Shown in pieces: positions 1 through 7,576 of a DNA stretch of 64,000 bases (the stretch's first letter is position 1; every line of letters begins with the position of its first letter). The notes under the pieces are model-generated. The model ran no database searches and had not been told where the DNA came from. It saw only the letters and a list, made by a program, of their open reading frames with translations. Origin of the DNA: Asparagopsis taxiformis (lineage: Eukaryota; Rhodophyta; Florideophyceae; Bonnemaisoniales; Bonnemaisoniaceae); assembly GCA_030407315.1 (NCBI GenBank), contig JALQPE010000059.1, positions 62,001 to 126,000 of the forward strand, written 5' to 3'. A program made the translations under genes and the position numbers.

Positions 1-19
1 CAACCTAATCGTCACTACG

Positions 20-1651
20 ATGGACTCCCGTGAGGAGCAAAATATTGAACGCGCGAACGTCGCTGCGCGCGAAAACCGGACGCGAACCGCAGCGCGCGCG
101 ACCCCTACGAACTACGCGCGCGACGCGGACCCCGAAGGATGGCTGGAACTGGCGCGCCAGGACCTGTCATTCGATGATCACCCGCGCTCGAATAGCGACG
201 ACGGACCCGCGCACCCCGGGCTGGTAGAGATCCAGCCGTTGAACGAGCTGTTCACGCGCGCGCTTTCGTATCGCACGTACCGCTTGCGTAATACCGACCG
301 CGCGTTTAACCGAACGATTGCGAGCGAATTGGCTAACACCGCGAAGATGGTGCGCCATTCGATGCAAGGAGAGAATTTCACGGGCACTGACGGAATCGCG
401 GTACTATCGTTCCTGAAGTACTTCAAGAGCGCATGCGACGACACCGGCGTATCCGAAGGCGCAGCGCTTCCGATTCTCAAGTATTTCCTGGCCGACGAAG
501 CGCGCGACACGTTCCAAACGTACGTGGGACGAACGTTCCGAGGAGCGCGCGCGGGCGTCGATTCGATTACGTGCTACGCGGAAGCCGTTCAGTGGCTCTT
601 ACTAACCTACGCGCGCGAAGGCGACGTTGCGCAAGCGTACCGCGACGTGGCGCAACAAACGCAAGACCCGAAGGAAACCGAAACGCAATTCGCTACGCGA
701 TTACGACGACGAGCGCTGCGCTGCGGCGACGCGTTTAGCGAGCGAACGCTTGTTTCTATTTTCGTCGATGGTCTACGCCCCTACGCGCAACACCTCGTGC
801 GGGACGCGCTGTCTCGTGACCCGCGGCGATACACCTTTCGAGAGCTAGTCTCTATGGCGCAGAGCCACGGGGACACGCACCGAGCGATGACGCCGACAAC
901 GAGCGCGCGACCGCTACTGCGACGAACGCCTGCGCTCTACGTAGACGAGGACGAGACACCGATGATGCAAGCTCTGACCGTGGGGCACACCCCACCATCA
1001 GGCTTCTCATCGCCAAACGTCTCAACCTCCGCCGCGACACCGCACGCTCCGCGCGAACGGAAGTTCTCGACTCCGAGCCCCATGCGAAGTCCGACCTCGC
1101 TTGGCACTCCTTCGTCGAATTACCGCACGCCACGCTCGCGCGACGCCTCGCCCGCCGACCGCTCACGACGCACTGCGCATACCGACGACCGGGAACGCGA
1201 ACGCGCGAGGCCGTACACGGCGCACATACCGCGCGCGACTTACCCACCGCCTATCGTGAGGCAGACGGCACCGGCCGACACGTCTCGCACGGCAGCGTTC
1301 CGATGCCTGTTATGCAGGAAGTTCGGGCACCCGATGGTGAATTGCCCACTGCTCACGTCCGAGCAGCAGGCCGCGATTCGCGAAATGCATAGCCACGCGC
1401 GCCTAACGCCCGAAGAACTGAACCTGCAGCGCAACGTTCAGGTCTTCGAAGTCTCCGCGCACGCCGACGCGAACGAGAGCGAGCGACAGCGCGTCGACGG
1501 TAACGAGCGAACGCGCGAAAACGAGGGCGCACGCGAGCGCGAGCGCGAAAGCGAACGCACGCGCGAATACGACGCGCATGACGGCGAGCAGCTCACGCCC
1601 CACTCGGTTCGTTTTGCAGAAGACCCGGGAAACGCCTACGAGGAGCCGTAG
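20..1651 (+). CDS. gag: Gag polyprotein of element 1
   Basis: A 543-residue structural protein expected to form the particle shell and bind element RNA. Residues about 75-290 form the helical capsid-like part and align by eye with the Gag of element 2, including a shared VSEG..A....KYFL stretch. A low-complexity Ser/Thr/Arg linker follows, then one retroviral CCHC zinc knuckle (C429, C432, H437, C442; CX2CX4HX4C), then an Arg/Glu-rich tail. ATG at 20 is the first in-frame start available; the leader is cut by the window edge. The stop (TAG, 1649-1651) lies in the loop of a hairpin that follows a slippery heptamer, suggesting that a fraction of ribosomes shift into pol. Confidence 0.9.
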   Translation: MDSREEQNIERANVAARENRTRTAARATPTNYARDADPEGWLELARQDLSFDDHPRSNSDDGPAHPGLVEIQPLNELFTRALSYRTYRLRNTDRAFNRTIASELANTAKMVRHSMQGENFTGTDGIAVLSFLKYFKSACDDTGVSEGAALPILKYFLADEARDTFQTYVGRTFRGARAGVDSITCYAEAVQWLLLTYAREGDVAQAYRDVAQQTQDPKETETQFATRLRRRALRCGDAFSERTLVSIFVDGLRPYAQHLVRDALSRDPRRYTFRELVSMAQSHGDTHRAMTPTTSARPLLRRTPALYVDEDETPMMQALTVGHTPPSGFSSPNVSTSAATPHAPRERKFSTPSPMRSPTSLGTPSSNYRTPRSRDASPADRSRRTAHTDDRERERARPYTAHIPRATYPPPIVRQTAPADTSRTAAFRCLLCRKFGHPMVNCPLLTSEQQAAIREMHSHARLTPEELNLQRNVQVFEVSAHADANESERQRVDGNERTRENEGARERERESERTREYDAHDGEQLTPHSVRFAEDPGNAYEEP

Positions 1652-1669
1652 CGGGTGGGCCGGCTCCTC
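1627..1669 (+). promoter_or_regulatory. Predicted -1 ribosomal frameshift signal, gag to pol
   Basis: Seen: the heptamer GGGAAAC (1627-1633) sits in the gag frame as G GGA AAC, the X XXY YYZ form used for -1 slippage. A 6-nt spacer (1634-1639) separates it from a perfect 9-bp stem, GAGGAGCCG (1640-1648) with CGGCTCCTC (1661-1669), and a 12-nt loop that contains the gag stop codon. The pol frame is exactly -1 to gag and is open from 1582 through the pol ATG at 1696. GGGAAAC is an established retroviral gag-pro slippery site. Function is inferred from geometry. Confidence 0.8.
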
Positions 1670-1695
1670 CTCACTCAACGGATACGCGACGCGCG

Positions 1696-4320
1696 ATGAC
1701 GCAACCACCGCGCGAAAAACCGCCTCCGTTACCACCCGAAACAGTGGTCCTGTTTCAGACCCCTACCGCGAACTACAAACTCGAGACCCGCGTCGGGTAT
1801 AATCAACGCACGGCCACCGCGGTGACCGCCGTGCTTGATACTGGCGCAGGCCCGAGCCTCATTCGCGAAAACGTACTAGGCGCCGACTGGAAGCGCCACG
1901 CTACGCCGCCGACGCTGCGCTGCGCGATTATCGACGCGAACGGACGACGCCTCGCGCCAAACGCGTCGCTGCGACTTAGCGTTTTTCTAGGTGCCCGAGC
2001 GCATCTCCAAACCTTCTTGGTGATGCCACGCTTATCCGTTCCATGTATCTTGGGAGCGGACTTCATCGACCGCGTAGTCGAGATTATCTACACCGGACCG
2101 CAGCGCGCGTTGCGAACCCGCTATGGCGACCACGTCCCGATGCTTCCGCGTACGCCGACGAAACCGCGCCGCGCGCCGACCGCGAAGACGACCCGACCCG
2201 CAAGCTTCGCGCCTATTCGCGCTGCGCGCCGCACATCGATTCCGCCGAACGCGACGCAAGCGATCGACGTTACCACGAGCGCTGAAGGGCGCTGCATTAT
2301 AGTTCCCGCGACTAACCTCTACGCGCAGAAACTACTCCGTTTAACCAACGGGGAGACGCTGGTTCGAAGGAATGTACCCTTCCGAGTACAGGTACACAAC
2401 GCTGGCACTCGTCTACAAGTATTGCCCAAAGGCATGAAGGTAGGCACCGCCGTGCCCAACCCCGTGGGATGTCTACAAGTCGCTCAGGAAGCGCCGGACC
2501 CGCAAGACCGACCGCCCGACGACGCGACGCGACGCAACGTTACGACACCGCCGGACCCGCGCGAGACCGACGAAATTGCGAGCGCGACGCCGTCTTGGGA
2601 AGAACTCTTACGCGCGACGCTACGCGACGAGCGAGTAGACGACGACCTGCACGCGGAAATTATCGAGATGCTACGAAAGCATGAGCGCATGTGGAGCGGC
2701 ACGCTGGGAGCCATTCACGCGACGGAGCACCGCATCGAGCTGGTTCCGGGGGCGACCCCCGTGAACCAACCGCCGTATCGCGCCGGACACGCGTCGCGCG
2801 AAATTATCCGTACGCAAGTGGAGAAGATGCTCCGCGCTGGAGTAATCGAACCCGCTACGTCGGAATGGGCGAGCCCGGTCGTGGTCGTGCCTAAGAAGGA
2901 CGGGACCTCCCGCTTCTGCATCGACTACCGCCGCTTGAACGCCGCTACCGTGAAGGACGCGTATCCGATTCCGCGCATGGACGACTGCGTCGATTCGCTC
3001 GGTAACGCGACAGTTTTCACTACACTGGACTGCAATTCGGGATACTGGCAAATCCCGGTAGCGCACGCCGACCGCGATAAGACTACGTTTACGTCGCACG
3101 TCGGTACGTACCGCTTTCGCCGCATGCCTTTCGGACTTTCGAACGCGCCCGCGACGTTTCAGCGCGCGCTCGACATTTTGCTCGCGAACGTGAAGTGGCA
3201 ACATTGCCTTGTCTACCTGGATGACGTAATCATCTTCTCCGCTGACGTAAACGCGCACGTGCACCACGTCGACGAGATACTGGGAATCCTCGGACGCGCA
3301 GGCGTTTCGCTGAAATTCGCGAAGACCGAGTTCTTCAAGCGCTCGGTGGACTACCTGGGACATACCATTTCGCCTGGGAAGCTCTCCGTACCGACGACGA
3401 AGTGCGACGCGCTGCGCGATGCGACGTACCCGACGACGAAGACGCAGCTGCGAAGTTTCCTAGGAACTTGCAATGTATACCGCCGATTCGTCGAAAAATT
3501 CGCGTTCGTCGCGGCGCCGCTTACGCAGTTGCTAAAGAAGGACCAAGGAGACAACTTACCCGCGCCGACGCCGGAGCAAACGCGCGCGTTCGAATCATTG
3601 CGACAAGCGATGTTGTCTCCACCAATCCTCCGTCTACCGCGCGAAGGACACCCGTATGTGCTCGATACAGACGCGTCGCAAGGGCAAATCGAATGCGCGC
3701 TACTTCAGCTAGACGCGGACGACGACGTACTAAATCCAATCGGATACTGGTCGCGCACGCTTAACGACGCGGAGCGCAACTATTCGACAACGGAACGCGA
3801 ATGCCTCGCAGTCGTATGGGCAGTCTTGCTATTACGCGCATACTTGGAAGGACGGAAGTTCACGGTTCGCACCGACCATAATTCGTTGCGTTGGATCCTG
3901 AACATGACGTCCGCAGAAGGACGACTCGCGCGCTGGAGATTGCGACTCGCCGAGTTCGAATTCGACGTCGAATACAAGAAGGGAAAACGCCACGTTATCG
4001 CCGACGCGCTCTCGCGAATGGCCACGCGAAGCTGCGACGAGACGGAATACCGGACGAGATACCCTGCTTCGACGCCGCGAATATCGTCGAACCGCACGCG
4101 GACGCTTATGCGCGAACCGATACCGCGCTACTATGCGACTACGCAGAATACTACCCGAGCTTGGACTGCCTACTGGCAACTCGGTCGTGCATCGAACCGC
4201 CCGTGTCCACTGACGAGTGGATTCGCGAACAAGCGACGGACGAATTCTGCCAGAACGCGAAGCGCGACGTCGAAACCGCGCCGCGTTCACGCTTCCACCT
4301 GTCCCCCGACGGGATACTAA
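1696..4320 (+). CDS. pol: Pol of element 1: protease, reverse transcriptase, RNase H (first part)
   Basis: An aspartic protease motif D48-T-G-A-G opens the protein. RT follows, with the first catalytic Asp at about D445 (LDCNSGYWQ) and the YLDD box at 507-510. RNase H starts near D657 (DTDAS), with conserved TERECLAVVWA and TDHNSLRW segments, and ends with the typical ADALSR motif. Homology in this frame stops near 4035; the remaining residues to 4320 are not retroelement-like, and integrase continues in the -1 frame. The first ATG is 1696, but the -1 frameshift signal upstream suggests normal synthesis as Gag-Pol. A one-base deletion near 4035-4045 best explains the broken frame. Confidence 0.9.
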   Translation: MTQPPREKPPPLPPETVVLFQTPTANYKLETRVGYNQRTATAVTAVLDTGAGPSLIRENVLGADWKRHATPPTLRCAIIDANGRRLAPNASLRLSVFLGARAHLQTFLVMPRLSVPCILGADFIDRVVEIIYTGPQRALRTRYGDHVPMLPRTPTKPRRAPTAKTTRPASFAPIRAARRTSIPPNATQAIDVTTSAEGRCIIVPATNLYAQKLLRLTNGETLVRRNVPFRVQVHNAGTRLQVLPKGMKVGTAVPNPVGCLQVAQEAPDPQDRPPDDATRRNVTTPPDPRETDEIASATPSWEELLRATLRDERVDDDLHAEIIEMLRKHERMWSGTLGAIHATEHRIELVPGATPVNQPPYRAGHASREIIRTQVEKMLRAGVIEPATSEWASPVVVVPKKDGTSRFCIDYRRLNAATVKDAYPIPRMDDCVDSLGNATVFTTLDCNSGYWQIPVAHADRDKTTFTSHVGTYRFRRMPFGLSNAPATFQRALDILLANVKWQHCLVYLDDVIIFSADVNAHVHHVDEILGILGRAGVSLKFAKTEFFKRSVDYLGHTISPGKLSVPTTKCDALRDATYPTTKTQLRSFLGTCNVYRRFVEKFAFVAAPLTQLLKKDQGDNLPAPTPEQTRAFESLRQAMLSPPILRLPREGHPYVLDTDASQGQIECALLQLDADDDVLNPIGYWSRTLNDAERNYSTTERECLAVVWAVLLLRAYLEGRKFTVRTDHNSLRWILNMTSAEGRLARWRLRLAEFEFDVEYKKGKRHVIADALSRMATRSCDETEYRTRYPASTPRISSNRTRTLMREPIPRYYATTQNTTRAWTAYWQLGRASNRPCPLTSGFANKRRTNSARTRSATSKPRRVHASTCPPTGY

Positions 4321-5900
4321 TGAGGACCGCTCCGCTCGACGACGCGACGCAGATAGTTGTGCCCGAAGCGATAAAAGGACGTATTCTGCGAGCGAACCAT
4401 TACGCGGTAACTGCAGGGCACCCGGGCGCGCGACGCATGTACGACGCAATTCGACGCGCGTATTACTGGCCGATGATGAGCGTAGACGTCTACACCACGG
4501 TGAGACAATGCGATGCGTGCGCGCGCAACCGCGTTACGCAATATCGCCATACGAACGCCCTGAAGCTATTCCCCGCTACGCGCCCGCTCGAAGACGTCGC
4601 TATCGATATTCTGGGACCGCTGCCCGAGACCCCGCGCCAACGCCGCTTCGTACTCGTAATCGCCGATCGCTACAGCAAGCTCTGTCGACTCATCGCGCTC
4701 GGACGCGTATCCGCGCTCGCCGTCGCAAAAGCGTTTTGCCGAGATTGGGTCTTCGTTTACGGACCGCCGCGCACGCTACTTTCAGATAACGGACCGCAGT
4801 TCCGCTCGAAGCTGTTTCAGGAAACGTGCGCGCTAATGGGGACGCGTAACATATTCACGACTACCTATCACCCGCAGTCGAACGGGCAGGTCGAGCGTAT
4901 GAACCGTACTATCGTCGCGACGCTGCGCCATTATGTTGACGAAGAGCGAAAGGATTGGGACGAGCACCTAGACGCGCTGGCGTACGCATACAACCGCGCG
5001 ATACATCGCTCGACGAATACGTCGCCGTTCGAACTCACGCTAACGCGCTACCCCGTATCGCTGGGGACGGAGCAGGTCGACACGATTCGCAGCACGCCGT
5101 TCCTCCGCATGGAGTTTCTTGCGAAGCTATCCGACGCGTACGCGCGCGCCGCGAACGCGCTGAAGAAAGCGCAAGCGAGATACAAACGCGACTTCGATCG
5201 CGGCGCACGCACGGTGAACAGGAGCATCAAGGTTGGCGACCAGGTCTATCTGGACACTCGCGCGGGAGCGACGACACGAACGCAGCGCGACGACGGAACG
5301 CGCCCCTCGAAGTTGGACTATCCCGTGTCGGGACCCTTCCCGGTCACAAGCTGCCGCGGGCACACTTACGAAATCATAATCGACGGTGTGCCCGAACTCG
5401 TCAGCTCCGACCGTATTCGCCTAGCACCGCGCAACGCGACGCGCGCGCCGGTTACGCCAAGCGGCGAAGAAGGGGCGACTGACGCGGAGGACACAAGCGA
5501 CGCAGCGCGACGTGACGAACGCGTACTTGATGACGCACGCAAGGTCAATCCTGAAGCAGGATATGGAACGCGGGAGTTCATGATTGACAAACTGACGGCT
5601 GAAGGCGTCGACGACACCGGAGCGCCCGTATTCCGTGTACGCTGGAAGGGCTTTTCTCCGCGCGACGACACTTGGGAGCCCGAAAGTTCGCTACCCGCGC
5701 CCATCGTTGCCCGTTTCCGCCGCGACCGCGGACGCGCCGCCTCTGAAAACGCCGCGCGCAACGCCGAGATTGACGCCACGTCACCGCGCAATCGTAGAAA
5801 GCGACCGGCACGCGGCGACGCCCCACGTATAACGCCACCTAGCCGCGCGAGCGCGCGCATCGCGAGTCGACGGGCGCCTTCGCATGCACCGCGCAATTGA
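4037..5900 (+). CDS. pol: Pol of element 1: integrase and chromodomain (shifted frame)
   Basis: The frame is open from 3891, but pol-like sequence begins near 4037. It encodes a HHCC zinc-binding region (around 4395-4530, ending CDACARN), then a DDE integrase core with IDILGPLP, LLSDNGPQF and NGQVERMN carrying the three acidic residues. A Ty3-type C-terminal domain follows, then a chromodomain at about 5560-5715 (FRVRWKGFSPRDDTWEP). Chromodomains of this class steer integration to marked chromatin. The frame is -1 relative to the RT/RNase H ORF. No slippery heptamer lies at the homology switch, so a mutation is favoured over programmed shifting. A basic tail ends at 5900. Confidence 0.88.
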
Positions 5901-6027
5901 CGCGCGGAAAGGGGCTGAACATGCCAGTTCCGCCCAGCGGAACCGACGCGTAGATAAACACGCGGGCCAAGTCTCCCATCGCCGCTTGTCGTTCTCGCCA
6001 CGCAACCGCGCCACCGTTTGCCACGCA

Positions 6028-6086
6028 ATCGCGCCTGACCGTTCGCCACGCAATCACGTTCGTCTTTCGCCGCGCACTCGCCAAGC
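6028..6086 (+). repeat. 59-bp direct repeat, copy 1
   Basis: Identical to 6264-6322, beginning ATCGCGCCTGACC and ending CGCCAAGC. The copies lie 236 bases apart, with a diverged but related GCAACCGCGCC motif between them. This indicates local duplication inside the element 1 spacer. Confidence 0.9.
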
Positions 6087-6263
6087 TTCACAACGCCGCG
6101 CTACCATGCAATCGTTGTCATCGCACAACCGTCGCCTGTCGTTGTGTACCGCGCAACCGCGCCATCGCTACTACGCAGCCGTTGTTGCTACGCCCTCGCC
6201 GCATGCCGCCTTCGCTACGCAATCGTTCCCATCGTATGCCGCGCAACCGTTCGACGCAACGCG

Positions 6264-6322
6264 ATCGCGCCTGACCGTTCGCCACGCAATCACGTTCGTC
6301 TTTCGCCGCGCACTCGCCAAGC
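6264..6322 (+). repeat. 59-bp direct repeat, copy 2
   Basis: Second copy of the 59-bp unit at 6028-6086; identical by eye. Confidence 0.9.
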
Positions 6323-6914
6323 GTCACTTCGTCGCGCCACCACGCCATCGTTTTCGTCGCGCAACTATCACGTTCCACCGTCCGTCTTCCGCGCCTGCGC
6401 GAACCTGAGCGACCACCGGCGCCGGGAGTCCACGTGCCGTCCGCTTCCTATCCCCTATGCCGACAACGCCAGGATCCCCAGGAGTGGGCACGCCCGACAG
6501 CGCAATTACGCGCGAAAAAGGGAGGCACGCACACTGGATTGGTCGTTGCGGGGGAGGGATTGGCCCATACAGCATGGCCATTTACGGGGCTGGAATATGA
6601 TAGGCCAAAAACGAGCCGAGGCCGGGGCAGGCCAAAAATGGACGGCGCCGATCTGCCCCGACGCCGTGGCGAGATGCTTCCTGATGGCGCCCCCGGATTG
6701 GCTGTTCACATACGCGCGCACGCGACGAACCATACGGGTGGCAGGGAACGACGCAGAATACCAGCAAGCGAAAGCCTCCGCTGGAAAGAAGGGATGCCAC
6801 CCACACGCCCGTCCTCTTCGTTCAGGAAGGCCATGGCGAACCCCAACTCCCGGGGGCGGGAACCCACCTAGACGCCTGCTAAAAACGAGGGGCATTATAG
6901 ACCCAGCCCCCGAA

Positions 6915-7142
6915 GCGCGAACGAGACGCGACAAAGCGCGAACGAGACGCGACAAAGCGCGAAAGAGACGCGACAAAGCGCGAACGAGACGCGACAAAGC
7001 GCGAACGAAACGCGACAAAGCGCGAACGAAACGCGACAAAGCGCGAACGAGACGCGACAAGGCGCGAACGAAACGCGACAAGGCGCGAACGAAACGCGAC
7101 AAGGCGCGGACGAAAAGCGCAACGAAGCGCGGACGAAACGCG
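6915..7142 (+). repeat. 21-bp tandem repeat array
   Basis: Nine contiguous head-to-tail copies of GCGCGAACGAGACGCGACAAA (variants: GAAACG for GAGACG, final AAG for AAA), followed by one or two degraded copies. The unit is a multiple of three, so all frames stay open and ORFs through it encode 7-residue Arg/Lys-rich repeats. There are no unique spacers, so it is a minisatellite. Confidence 0.92.
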
Positions 7143-7576
7143 AATGTAAACGCGTTGAAACGCAAACGATACGAGCGACGAGAACGCACCCGTCCCGTAT
7201 GCCTACCGGCCAACAGCCCCATCTCCCCCTCTTCCGCCTCGCCCCACGCGCCCCTAACCGCGTCGCTCGCGGACCCCGAGCGTCGACGCGGTCACTGGGC
7301 AACCACCGCTTCAAGCGGCGACTCGCGCGACGAAATTCGCAACGGACCTTGGCTAGTAGCTCCTCCACCCGGGCGTCCGCACGATACTCCGAGGAACCGT
7401 TGGACGCAGCCGCAGTCGCGCGCGGTACACCGTCGCGCCTACGCATGCGCCGCCAACGCAATTCGCGCCGCGCGTACGAAAGGAAGGATGGCTAAGGCAA
7501 AGTTAACAAAAACACAAGAGGTTTAATCAAGGGAGTAGAATGGACTACCGGCTAGCCCGGATGCGTACGAAGGAGC

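Larger units (their letters stand above)
5901..7576 (+). other. Repeat-rich spacer between pol and the antisense gene of element 1
   Basis: No convincing gene. It holds a 59-bp direct repeat pair, many degenerate copies of a CGCCACGCAAYCGCG-like motif (about 5990-6370) and a 21-bp tandem array. A 460-codon plus-strand ORF spans most of it, but its product is Arg-rich low complexity dictated by the repeats. Confidence 0.6.

Noticed and set aside
1653..1676. H-type pseudoknot at the frameshift site (GGGTG loop bases with CACTC downstream)
   Set aside because: The pairing exists on paper, including one G-U, but only two bases would have to span the 9-bp stem, which is sterically implausible; only the hairpin is claimed.
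2671..3363. 230-codon antisense ORF opposite reverse transcriptase
   Set aside because: Shadow of the conserved RT frame in CpG-rich sequence; its codons mirror the sense motifs and no independent features are seen.
3981..3987. GGGAAAA slippery heptamer in the pol frame of element 1
   Set aside because: It encodes the common Gly-Lys before ADALSR, and shifting there would delete that conserved motif, so it is unlikely to join RNase H to integrase.
6915..7142. CRISPR-like array
   Set aside because: Units are contiguous without spacers, inside a eukaryotic retrotransposon.
6144..7526. 460-codon plus-strand ORF after pol (possible env-like gene)
   Set aside because: Arg-rich low complexity, no signal peptide or membrane segment, and a third of its length is dictated by the 21-bp array and duplicated motifs; stops are rare in this CpG-rich sequence by composition.
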